From assembly GCA_011009095.1 (NCBI GenBank), contig VTPC01090613.1, positions 108,491 to 172,490 on the forward strand: a stretch of DNA of 64,000 bases, given 5' to 3'. The DNA is from Ignelater luminosus. Lineage: Eukaryota > Arthropoda > Insecta > Coleoptera > Elateridae. Under the pieces are notes generated by a model. It was not told the origin of the DNA, did not search any database, and saw only the letters and a program-made list of their open reading frames with translations. The position numbers and the translations under genes are program-made. Of the stretch, positions 1 through 10,287 are shown piece after piece (the stretch's first letter is position 1; each line of letters starts with the position of its first letter).

Positions 1-2749
1 AGCAGCCAAAATACAGGCCTGGAAGATTGTATTTGACTCAAGTAGCTATAGCTTTTTCTAGACTAGGTGCAGCTGTGCTGGATCTAATATGTACAGGGCT
101 TTGCCGTCTGCTATCATTCTTAATTTTTCAATTGTTAACTTGAAGTCTAAAAGAGGTAAATATTAAATCCCCACGAAGCCTTTCTGTTACATTTATCTAT
201 CAAAGAATATTGTGGTACTACTCATACAAAAAAATAATTTCCTCAGAATCTGCACTTGTTCATTTTAGTTCATGACTACTGAATGTGTTGGTTGCAGATC
301 TCTATTTACTTTATTTCCTACAATCACAATATTGCAAAAATAATTGTTCATTGGCCATGTAACTATGAAATAAAAACGAGAACTTTATTATAAATACTTG
401 TGTGTGATAAGCCCAAGATTTGCAAATCAGTTTCTTCTGACATCGGCCCTGAATGAATATTTATAGGAGTTCGACTAAATGACATTTCTTAAGCTGAATC
501 TGTATGCCAGTAGTATGAAAGTACAGGAGTTATCAAGACAAAGTATGGTTCTCCCCAAACTTTGTTTCTTACTTTTGGAATATCTCGGTTTTCGTATTGC
601 ATAAGATTTCTCTAACCGATTAAGCTTTTCAGGGCAGCAGGCTCTTAGACCATAATACAGTTTCCACATACTTCAACTATTGCTTTGTTTAGAGGTCAGA
701 TGTAGCTGCTGTAACTTATTCATGAATAATCATAAAAACTTCATATTTTCACAAACCCAGTGTATCACTGAAATCGTGTTCTATAATGGCACCAATTGTC
801 TATATGTCTACAGTGAATGATCATACAACCAGAGGCCTAACAACAAAATTTACTATTATTTAATTAATAATCTCTGAATTAAATTTATAAATTAACCAAC
901 TGTAAAATCAATCAAACATGATAAAATTTTACAAGTTTTAGTTTGTTGAGGTTTGCTTTTCTGATTAATTCTGCAAACTATTTCATAAAACGTACTATTA
1001 GTATTTTTAGCAACGTAAAACAATAGCGATTCAAAATAGTCAACATTGTTTCAAATAAAATTCCCCTATCAATTTATTACCATTCCAGACACTAGACAAC
1101 AATACTATCGACCATAAATAACATCTAATAGCAAATGTTTCTTTTTTTATATTTTGTATAATCCGAGTGACAATTGCAATTTGTTGTAGCCTTCACACTT
1201 GCGGAGACAATTCCTTTTGATAAAACTTCTATTGTTAGTTCAGTTTTGTTTTCTAGAGTTAACCTTTACATAATCAAGTCTGCTACTGCAATAGTAGCAA
1301 TCGAAGATTTGAAATTAAAAATCATAAGAGATATAAATTTCAAATTTGTAAAAAACAAGAATGAGAACGTGAGCCTTTGTATCTACGAATCGTGATAGCA
1401 TCGACGACACGAGTTGAACATTACCCGTTTTGATTGTGATATCATAACCGTTTATTTATTTATTTACTTCGTGAGATAATTTCTATTGATAACGATGCAT
1501 ATCAGAATCTCATGAATTTTAAAATTGAAGAGTGCAGCTGTAAGTATGGGATAAAAGTTGAATATTGAATAAGTAGTCAGATGTTTTTTATTTATTTATT
1601 AGAGGTCTCTTTCTGATTTTATATCAGTTTTGTACTGCTTTTGCTGCAAGTATGAATATCATAGTAAGCAGTGAGTCATCGCAAAACAAAAATTGCATTC
1701 ATATGGTACATAAATTTTATTACGAAACGTTTGTTTCATCATATCCTTTTTTCTTATCAGACCATGCGAGAGAATAATCTAAGCTACCTACGTTTTCTAT
1801 GAAACTATTATTTACATACAATCTAGTAAGGTTAGTAGTGATAAGGAAAAAACTTCCAACTCAATCAAGGATGTTGTGCTTTTCTAGTTGTGCAATACTG
1901 AAGTTAGTACCGAACCCAAACTAACCTAACCCGATTTGGCAAATTTTTATAAACTGTGGTACCTACATAACCTAGCCCAAAATCGTTTAAGTTTATCTAA
2001 CTTTAAACAAACTATTATGTACCAATACTGCCCAGAAGGCGGCCGTGGCAAATTAGAAACATTTCTCTCAAGCAGATAAAACAAATTATATTTCCAAAAC
2101 AAGTAGTACCTAATGGAAGGAAATCTTAGTAAAAAAATTTGTATTGCAGCTTCGTCCATCAATTTTTGAAATTATTATATTATACTTGTAATTAATTTCT
2201 TAAAAGCTCTTTCTGTTCTTTTAAATTTTACATGTGGTTACCTTTCAAAGTTAATTCTAAGATTATTAATCAAGTAATAGTAAATTCTGCTGTTCCGCCT
2301 CTGGATGTGGAATCAAATTAACAATTCAGATGATGTTGGAGCAGAAACAATTAGTTACCTATCTTGATGTTACAAAACGATTTTTTCTTTTCACTGATAT
2401 CTGTCACTTAGTGTAGAATATTTTGGTATGCAACCAGCAGACAGTTATTTTACTCTCTAAGTTTTACTAAAATACGTGGCAGCAATTGATTTAGTCATTT
2501 TTTTGCTGCCATGTGGTTTTCCACAAGAAACTCTTTCAGTGTAATTGTCATTATACCAGATCGGTATGTAACTGTTTTGGTATGGTACTAAATATCATCT
2601 TGCTTACCAATCGATTCTAATTCTAAGCGAAATTCTATCATGCTCTTATAGAGAGGTGAAAGCGTTTAGCCTACATCACAACTATTTCTTGGATGCAAAC
2701 TCCTTCTGCCGTCGGAGGATGACAGCAAATCTCATTACTTTTTGACAAA
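1..2749. other. AT-rich non-coding DNA, no gene seen
   Basis: Only short open frames occur here (under about 75 codons) and none resembles a known protein. No inverted terminal repeats, satellites or RNA genes were recognised. The composition suits an insect intron or intergenic spacer. Confidence 0.6.
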
Positions 2750-3012
2750 TACGCTACATCTCAAGAAGTAGATGGTGCTATCGAGTCAGGGGGGGCGGAA
2801 ACCAACCTGTGTTCGTATTCAGTTCCTTGAAGAAAGTAAACCTTATTTATTTCTCCATTAGTTCTAAGAAGCTTAATCACCGCAGGTGGCCCTTTGTAGG
2901 TCAGAACCCAATCGGTAATTGTTTCTAGCTCTTTTAAGAAGGTTAATGGAGGACAAAACCCGATTTGTTCCAAGACAAACGGAATTCGAATGGGTGGCTG
3001 CTTGCACACTTT
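2750..3012 (-). repeat. Dispersed repeat, copy A
   Basis: This segment is clearly related to 29760-30015. Both hold, on the plus strand, a block like agctctyttaaraasgttaa followed by tggagg and 'acccgatttgt' or 'acccgacttgt', and both end near a 'gctgc...cacac/cacat' block. Both also carry a minus-strand open frame of similar layout (82 and 85 codons) sharing residues such as PPLT-L-EL. The unit itself seems built from a shorter module of about 80 bp. No known protein is recognised, so this is probably a fragment of an unnamed transposable element rather than a gene. Confidence 0.55.
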
Positions 3013-4119
3013 TTTCTACTTTAAGACAGTTAGAAGAAGGGGAACACCGTTTGTGCTAGCGTCCTGTCGCCAAGAGGGTCTAGTGGTATCGCAGGTATCC
3101 TGTATTCTATTTTCTTCAAATCATATACAGGGTGTTTCCTGACATTTTGTCTGTTATCCATATTGAAAGAGTTATGGACATTTTTGTAGTAGTCTGAAAA
3201 GTACAAAAGATGCAATTTTATTATAAAATTCTGAATTGCACCAAGTCACTATAATAATTGTTCAAAATGGCCGACCGAGACTTGTGCCAAAAAGTTTGTC
3301 TATTTAAGATCACCGTGCGTGGTAATCGCGCATGTGGCTTGGCATGTTCAATTTAAATCGACCAAATCTTATCGACGTAAACTTTCGATGTATTGGATGC
3401 AAGCGATGGCGTTGTCGTTGCCTTGAACTTCAATACATTAATAATAAAAGAACAAGGGAAAGGAGATTGTATTTCATTATCACACGTGTAACATCGCTAC
3501 TATACGAGTGAAGACAAGAATGATATAACAAATGTTAGACTTGTCGAAATCACAATTCCACTAGATCAGATCAGAGAAAAAAGGCATATCGCTGCTGGTT
3601 TTGGAATAAAGAACGTGACATGTTACAGTTACTAACATAATAAGAAAAATTTAACAAATGAATATTAACTGCCAATTAATTTAGTTTCTTGAAACTTTTT
3701 GGTGCGTTCCGCTCAAAGGTAATTGTGAAAAATCTTAACTAAAAGATCTTGTTATGCAGGGTGGTTAAGAAATGTAAACAATTTTTCTCCATTGCTCGTA
3801 TCAGAACATTCTATTATCTACTACCGTGTTTCGATTTCTATTACTTTAGTAGCTCTAGCAAAGAGGCTCTTTTTAAGATATTTTCGTTTGTCAGGGTCTT
3901 TCGTTACAGTCCTTTTTATTTATTTACGTAAGTAGATCGCTGTAGGTTTCTACTCTCCACCATCAGCCTTTGAGGGTTGTGTGGCTGTTTGCTTCGTACT
4001 TGCTGCCTAACTAACAGCTTCCATTCCAACACGGTTACTTTCGCTTATAACTCTTGATCACTTCTCCACTAATCACTACCAATTAAAAGACTGAAGAGAA
4101 GAGTAACTGTTGAACAGTC
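3013..4119. other. Non-coding DNA with one unpaired terminal-repeat-like motif
   Basis: At about 3123 the sequence 'tacagggtgtttcctgac' has the look of a Tc1/mariner-type MITE end. I could not find its inverted partner nearby, so no element is called. The rest has no coding signal. Confidence 0.35.
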
Positions 4120-4274
4120 TGCCGCCTTCGGCGGCATTTTAACTTTTTACTGCCATAGGCAGCGAAAGCATTGAAGCGCTGTTTGTTCCCTTCTGCAAAG
4201 TTCTATCTATTAAACATCGCTAGACAATCCGAAATCTCGCTTGACTAACAAAAAGTTCTCAAGGCTTTGAGAAC
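4120..4274. repeat. Cluster of three perfect short hairpins
   Basis: Three perfect inverted repeats lie within 155 bp. The first is at 4120-4136 (7-bp GC-rich stem tgccgcc, 3-nt loop, followed by a T-rich stretch). The second is at 4150-4162 (ctgcc/ggcag, 3-nt loop). The third is at 4255-4274 (gttctcaa/ttgagaac, 4-nt loop). The first is conspicuous because its surroundings are AT-rich. The set may be structured transposon DNA or a non-coding RNA segment. Nothing links it to a known family. Confidence 0.5.
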
Positions 4275-5935
4275 CAAACGATCTACTTGAAATCTAGTGA
4301 AGTAGTAGTGTAAAATTGAATTCTTTAACATCGAAAATTTTAATGCAACGAGAAATTAATATAAATCTAGCAAAATTGTCTGTCTTCACCACGAAACTGA
4401 AAAGTAGTACTGCTGAAGATAACCTTCTCTTCGTGATTTATTAACTTAAGAATTTCAAATTGATTTGGGTAATTTTAATTAGGTCGAAACGCTTTGGAAG
4501 TATATTACTGTTATTTTCTCTGCTTTTATAGTAGATTGATGCATTTTATAAACGCAACCATATTCGTTAGATGTCCTCCATATATCATACTTTATTATCC
4601 CAATAAAAATAATCAACGACAACTTTAGTACTCTCAATTAGTATACTTAATCCTCTTTCATCATAAACTCAAATCTAACGACTTCCAAATGTGTTTTTGT
4701 TTTCTTACTATACTGACATTTTTATTCATATTAATTATTGCTTGTATCCTGTTCGTAGTAAGGTGGAGAGAAAAAAAAAAGGTAAAATCTGTTAAATTAT
4801 GTAAACACTTGTTAAATAAATTTATTGACTTATATTTAAAATTATATTGAATGCACATTAAACAGCGACAGAAAATACATAAATAGCTCGCAGAAGGTGT
4901 CATTACTTGAAATTTAACATTCCGGTGCTACTTACATCTCATTACAACGTGGGATTTAGTACTTTTGTTTTGTAATTTTATTTTAACTTGACATTTTTGG
5001 AGTAATCGTGAACAGAAATTGTGTCTAAGGTGTGCCTTGTTGATGTTAGTAATGTTTGACTAATCATAAGATTTCTTGTTGAATAATGGTAATGCTGTTA
5101 CATGTTCTAATAAAATTGTGAAATGTATTGGTACATTGAAATAAAGTAAATAAATTATTAATATTTAGTTATTATTATTATGCTCGATTTGGAATATTTG
5201 TAATAACTTTTTTAATTTTATAATTTATAATATACATATTGCGTTGGTATTATAATATTTTGTTCTGATTTATACCTAGTGCTAGTATAAAGTAAATTTC
5301 TTCACAGTGCTCATCTAGACAGCTTGTCGAATTTGTTTTCGGTTTCATAACAAGAATGTTCGTTTTATCAATTATTGTAGTTTAAATAGTTTTACATTTT
5401 CTTGAGAATTTGCCTAGCTTGTCAAATTGCATGCGTGTATCGATTATCGATGGTTACTGTCGCTGTTGCGTAGTCAAAGAGATTTTACACTACATGTGCT
5501 GTAATGTTCATTCTATTTTATTACCTACATTAAATTCTTTTTTGTAAATGACGTTAAGAAAATTTTTTCTGATAACAAAGAATTGTATCTTTTTCATTCT
5601 GTGAAGTGTTAGGAGATTTCTTTGCAAAATCGTAACTTTTGTGCAATTTCTACGCAAAAACTTTGTTTTTCATGATAATTCATTGGCGTCAATAATTCTA
5701 CCTATAGTAAGATTGTAGCTTGTTCTTGATATATTGTCATGTTTTTTCAATTTGACAATGATCATGTAGAAATCTAAAAACAATGCACAAAACTTGTCTG
5801 CAATAACTGTCTTTTCGAAATCTCTTCCGCTCTCAGTCTGAAGTGCATTCACTTTGTAATATCTGAAAGGTTCAGTTCAAATTACGCAGTTTTATTTCTT
5901 ACTATGTCGCAGTGTCCTGAAACCTAGATTAGAGT
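4275..5935. other. AT-rich non-coding DNA, no gene seen
   Basis: No recognisable protein, RNA gene or transposon end was found. Poly-T and AT-rich tracts dominate. Confidence 0.55.
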
Positions 5936-5939
5936 CACT

Positions 5940-6245
5940 TAGTCTTTTTCTGGGTTAAAGTAGTCGGGCAACGGTAACATTTACGACCAGATGGATGGTC
6001 ATTATCAGGATAACCATAACTCGAAGAACCGTTTGTCTGCCGTGCATATGCTGATATGCTGATCTACGTATTTTCTACAAAGGTTTTTATGTATACAAGC
6101 CAGAATAGCAAAAACCTTTGACTGGGATTTTACTCTTCTTGGTCTAAGCGCCTTCCCCGTACTCCAATTTATTCGAAAACCAAAGTAAATCGTTCGAGCT
6201 TAGCAGCGGCGATGATTGAACCCAGGATTGTCTTGGGAGAATTGA
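5940..6245 (-). mobile_element. tRNA-derived SINE-like segment (candidate)
   Basis: Read on the minus strand, the segment starts near a Pol III B-box-like sequence (ctgggttcaatcatc, about 6216-6232). A body of about 280 bp follows. The A box is not convincing. The end next to the LINE relic at 6270 has no clear boundary. It resembles the segment at 35125-35525 in having a tRNA-like 'ctgggttcRat' head, but the bodies look different. It may instead be part of another repeat. Confidence 0.3.
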
Positions 6246-6269
6246 ATTAAGGTTTTGCAAAATTCTAGG

Positions 6270-7190
6270 TTAGAGGAATGGGTCGTTTTCTAGTAGTTTA
6301 AGAATCTAAACGTATCCACTCTCATGTTCCTTTCATAACCACCTATAATTCTGCTGTATTCTGTATGAAGCCCTTCTAGCTTCCGCCATTTCCATAATAT
6401 GCAGTCGCCGCAAGCTCAGGAGGATATCCAGAGCGGCAGCAAGAGAGATGCGAATGGTACCTGTGATGTCTAAACAAGAGAGCCTTTCCTGATTACCACT
6501 GTAAAGAGCCAGCGTGTGGCTTTCCGATCAATGTGTTTCTTTCAGTACAGCTTGTCATGTAACATGACTTATTTAACTGTTCTGTCCTGTGATAATGTAA
6601 TGCTGAGGCCTTTAAAGCCATCCGATTTGTTTTTGTCGATGAAGCGAACCAGGTCAACTTTGTTAGGATTAACTATCCATTCGTTTCTCATACAGCAATT
6701 ATGTATCTTAGTAAGAGTAGTAAAAAACTTCCTCAACATAAGATAGACATAGCTTAGGTTGACAAAATTACTGTTGTGGCTTAGCACAAATCCATTCATA
6801 GGAATAGAGACATAACTCCACTCTGAGGGCAGCTCACGACTGTAGGGGAGAATCCCTTCTCTTCCAGCAAGACTTATATGGAGTACTATGCCTTTTTGAT
6901 GCAACGCCTTTTCAATCCTGTAAACTGAAGTATCAGGGGAAATTTTGACTTACTTGTCTTGAGAGGGATGCAGAAGTAAGGTAATGCCTATCTATATTAG
7001 CCTTTTCTGTGATTCTAATAGGAAAGACGGAAGACTAATGAACCTAAATGCCTTTGCAGAATCATAAGGCAGACGGTCTACTTTAGGATTAAATTCTATC
7101 ATGACCCTTAAGGCCTTCAAATGAACTGATTATCCATCTTATCTTGCCAAAAAGGCCACTTTACGACTACCTAGATATATCCAGGCGGCT
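6270..7190 (-). pseudogene. LINE reverse-transcriptase relic (Jockey/R1/I-like group)
   Basis: This is a decayed ORF2 fragment of a non-LTR retrotransposon, whose enzyme would copy element RNA at the target site. Reading down the minus strand, an early RT block lies at about 7000-7075 (a KAFRFISLPSFLLES-like match to the family's K-FRPISL-SF). Next comes an R-IEKALHQKG-like segment near 6910. The post-catalytic block follows at about 6600-6680 (IVNPNKVDLVRF, matching the usual VNPSKT-LVLF). Last is a C-terminal stretch with EARRAS near 6350. Stops and frameshifts break it repeatedly, and the YADD catalytic block was not found. The 111-codon frame at 6569-6904 is the longest uninterrupted piece. 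The family is sure as a LINE; the clade is not. Confidence 0.65.
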
Positions 7191-7205
7191 TCAATCATGG
7201 TTTTT

Positions 7206-7230
7206 CTGTAACTGTAACTGTAACAGTAAC

Positions 7231-7280
<50 letters not shown>
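7206..7280. repeat. Compound microsatellite (CTGTAA)n-(AG)n
   Basis: Four imperfect copies of a ctgtaa-type hexamer lead into an uninterrupted AG tract of about 46 bp ending at 7280. It lies just upstream (in minus-strand sense) of the LINE RT relic. The serine/leucine run in the overlapping minus-strand open frame is simply this tract translated. Confidence 0.95.
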
Positions 7281-7281
<1 letters not shown>

Positions 7282-8989
7282 AATTGCGATATGCTTTTGC
7301 GTCACATCTGATAATGGGAAGCAAGTTATTTTCAAACCAATGTAACCGACTCGGTGGTTGGTGGATGTTGCTGAGAATCATGGGGGAAGTAAACCAAGCA
7401 AAGAGCACAGCTACGGTAAGGTTTAGAATTTTATCTTCTACCGCAAGATGACAGATTCTAAAGAGATATAGCAATAGCACCATGTTCAGTTGAGTTTAAG
7501 TACAGTACAAAATACTAAAAACTAAAACTCTCAACTCCGGGCATAATATGATTGAACTGTTTTTAACCTTTAAAGTACTGTACAAGAATCAAGTTTTATT
7601 TTGGACAGTGACTGGACAGCAAATTGTTAGCATATCTTGCGAAACCCCACAAATTCTGTTAGGATTCGCCCAAATACCAATAATACTAAACGTTAGTTTT
7701 GCTATCCACATCGTAGAATAAATTATGAACCATTTTCTAAAATGGCATTCAGTCGAAGTATCTATTCTACCTTACGATTAGTTGATGAAGAATATCGTGA
7801 CGAAAGATAATAAATATTTCAAGGTGTTACAGGGTCAGTTCGCCTCTGTATTGAAGTTGCATGTAAATAAATACGCTAGCACATAGTATGTATAAAATAT
7901 AAATCCGTTATCTAAATTAATAGTGGATGTAGTTTTTGCAGGCATTTGTCAGGTCAGGTGGATTTTAAGATGTAAAGGCTGCGACGCTAAGGATGAAGTA
8001 GGATATAAATCAGGCTTTTGTGGGCAAACAAGAAACATATAAGAACATTATTAATTCTCCCTTGTATAGTTTATGTTTACCATTTAAGTGAGCACCGGTT
8101 TTCTGAGCTTACTGCAGTAACAGGTGTTCCAAACATAATTGCATAATTTTACAAGATGTGGGAATTTTTGCAATTCTTAAATTATTACCGATCTATATAT
8201 TTTGACAGATCCTCGACGTTTATGGCGCTATATGAATTACGTTAGTTATTGCACAATATTTCAATTATTAATGAGCTATCGCTAGAGAGAACACGTACCA
8301 AGCCAATATGTGTTATTAATTTTTTTCTTGTTATTACATTAATCAAGTGCAATTTCACCTTGTTATAGATAAATGTGTAGAAGCGTAGTAGTACGCGTGT
8401 GTGTTGTGTGAAAATAATTGTGTGTCATCAGGAAGCCGGCTAATTTACTATAGATATGAAATAGGCGACAACATTTACACGAGTCCGTCACATGCAAATT
8501 AATCTCTAGTGTAATTACATCTGACAATAGGTGTTTATCGACGCACAATGCAATTCTACAACCCACAGCTAATGTATTCCTTCGTGCTATTGTACTATTT
8601 ATGCACAAATTAATGTTTCGAAAACTATAATCGTATGTTGACTTTTATCTTAGGTCAATTATTTCCTATTTAATTCTCTCACATAATCGTTTATAGTTTT
8701 TAATTACACATTTCCATTTTCGGAGAAATTAGTTTTCTACATCATAATAATAAAATCGACGGATTAAAAAAGTAGCAACCAATATGGTTTGTATCAGGTG
8801 AGAAAGGTAAGAAAGGACGATTTAGAAAAGATCTAACAGCTGTTATTCTATATGACATGAAAGCTTTACCTGATTGTCTGAAGACATTCATTTGTAGATG
8901 CTCCAAATTAGTTACGACTTGTACATACTATATGATAAGAAACATACTGGAGAACCAAACCAAAAACTTGAGGGTACAATCTATCAACA
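7281..8989. other. AT-rich non-coding DNA, no gene seen
   Basis: Short open frames only, none recognisable. This is the left flank of the mariner insertion. Confidence 0.55.
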
Positions 8990-8991
8990 TA

Positions 8992-9020
8992 CGAGGGCGG
9001 TTCAGTAAGTACCCGTGTTT
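8992..9020 (+). repeat. Mariner left terminal inverted repeat
   Basis: Begins cgagggcggttcagtaag and reads to the 'acccgtgttt' block. It pairs with the right arm at 10257-10285. The transposase would bind and cut here. Confidence 0.93.
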
Positions 9021-9170
9021 GATGACAGAAGTCGTTCCTGAGGGAAGCTGGTGTTATCATCGTGTGCTGCCATCTATCAAACGACGGTATAACAAATTGC
9101 AGACTGATTGATAGGTTAGTTTGGATTTGACAGCCATTTGAGTAAGACGTGTTTCGTGATTTTAGCTAAG

Positions 9171-10220
9171 ATGGAAAAAGAGCAGTATCGTTCGGTAATT
9201 CGCTTTCTGTTTTTGGATGGGAAAAAATGCGAGGAGATAAAAGCAAAGTTGGATGCTGTTTATGGGGACACTTCGCCATCTATGACCACAGTTAGATATT
9301 GGTTCAACGAATTTAAACGTGGGCGAACATCCGTTTTTGATGAGGAGCGACCAGGACGCCCGGCAGACGTGGTTACCGAGGAAATCATTCAAAAAGTCCA
9401 CGACATGATTCTCGCTGATCGACGAACGAAAGTGCGTGAAGTAGCAGAGGCCGTAGGTGTGTCGACCGGAACGGCAATTAATATTTTACATGATAAGTTG
9501 GCGATGAAAAAATTGTCGGCGCGATGGGTGCCGCGATTGCTGACGGTGGACAACAAGCGGATGCGGCTGTTAACTTCGAAGCAGTGTTTGGAGCAATTTA
9601 AGCGAAATCCGAAGGAGTTTTTGCGTCGAGTTGTCACCGTTGATGAAACCTGGATTCATCATTACACACCAGAAACTAAGCAACAATCAAAACAATGGAT
9701 TTCTCCCGGTGAATCTGCTCCCAAGAAGGCGAAGATGGTTCCATCGGCCGAAAAGGTCATGGCGACGATTTTTTGGGATGCGAACGGCGTCATCTTCATG
9801 GGTTTTTTAGAAAAAGGAAGAACGATCGCTGGACAATACTACAGTGAGTTATTAGACAGCTTCGACAAAAAATTGAAGGAAACACGGCCGCATTTGGCGA
9901 AAAAGAAGGTGCTGTTTCACCACGATAACGCACCGGCACATTCATCCGGAGTTGTCGCCGCCAAACTGCACGAATTGCGTTATGAATTGCTGCCGCACCC
10001 CCCGTATTCACCCGATCTGTCTCCCTGCGACTTTTTCTTGTTTCCTAACATGAAGAAATGGCTCGCGGGAAAAAAATTTAGCTCAAACGAGGAAGTCATC
10101 GCCGAGATAGAGGCGTATTTTGAAGAGTTCGACAAATCCTATTTTTTGGAGGGGTTAAAAAAATGGCAGGAACGTTGGGAGAAGTGTATATTTCTAAAAG
10201 GAGACTATGTTGAAAAATAA
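9171..10220 (+). CDS. Mariner transposase, DD34D, intact
   Basis: The gene encodes a 349-residue cut-and-paste transposase that would act in the nucleus on the flanking inverted repeats. The start chosen is the ATG at 9171 (protein begins MEKEQYRSV). The frame stays open to 9138, but only through a TTG, which a eukaryote would not normally use, and the family normally starts at MEK. An N-terminal helix-turn-helix region spans about residues 1-110, with an RPGRP linker near 60-64. A WVPRLLT motif lies near 119-125. The catalytic triad is D158 (VDETW), D252 (HHDNAPAHS) and D287 (YSPDLSPCD), with exactly 34 residues between the last two. The length matches the usual 345-350. No stop or frameshift is seen. 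The fit is closest to the irritans-type group, from memory of family motifs. The stop codon overlaps a polyadenylation signal. Confidence 0.96.
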   Translation: MEKEQYRSVIRFLFLDGKKCEEIKAKLDAVYGDTSPSMTTVRYWFNEFKRGRTSVFDEERPGRPADVVTEEIIQKVHDMILADRRTKVREVAEAVGVSTGTAINILHDKLAMKKLSARWVPRLLTVDNKRMRLLTSKQCLEQFKRNPKEFLRRVVTVDETWIHHYTPETKQQSKQWISPGESAPKKAKMVPSAEKVMATIFWDANGVIFMGFLEKGRTIAGQYYSELLDSFDKKLKETRPHLAKKKVLFHHDNAPAHSSGVVAAKLHELRYELLPHPPYSPDLSPCDFFLFPNMKKWLAGKKFSSNEEVIAEIEAYFEEFDKSYFLEGLKKWQERWEKCIFLKGDYVEK

Positions 10221-10221
10221 A
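10216..10221 (+). promoter_or_regulatory. Polyadenylation signal overlapping the transposase stop
   Basis: The sequence aataaa includes the TAA stop codon of the mariner transposase and is followed by an A-rich tract. It is a plausible compact 3' end for the element's own transcript. Confidence 0.5.
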
Positions 10222-10256
10222 AAAAAAATTTTTGAAAAAAATTGTGTCTTCATTTC

Positions 10257-10285
10257 TAACACGGGTACTTGTTGAACCGCCCTCG
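10257..10285 (-). repeat. Mariner right terminal inverted repeat
   Basis: Reverse complement of the left arm apart from about 3 mismatches, ending at 'gaaccgccctcg' directly before the TA duplication. Confidence 0.93.
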
Positions 10286-10287
10286 TA

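Larger units (their letters stand above)
8992..10285 (+). mobile_element. Complete mariner transposon (irritans-like), 1294 bp
   Basis: The element is bounded by TA dinucleotides at 8990-8991 and 10286-10287, the target duplication expected of Tc1/mariner elements. Its ends are inverted repeats of about 29 bp starting cgagggcggttca; the two arms differ at only about 3 positions. The length, single open frame and layout (end, about 150-bp leader, transposase, about 65-bp trailer, end) match a full-length mariner. Lack of decay in both ends and gene suggests recent insertion. Whether it still moves cannot be judged from sequence alone. Confidence 0.95.

Noticed and set aside
1931..1941. aacctaaccc, recalling insect telomeric TTAGG repeats
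   Set aside because: Only about two units, with no array.
7139..7483. 114-codon minus-strand frame with a Ser/Leu run
   Set aside because: The run is the translated (AG)n microsatellite; only the last part overlaps the LINE relic.
9138..9170. Eleven extra N-terminal codons of the mariner transposase starting at TTG
   Set aside because: A eukaryotic gene would start at the ATG at 9171, which also matches the family's usual N-terminus.
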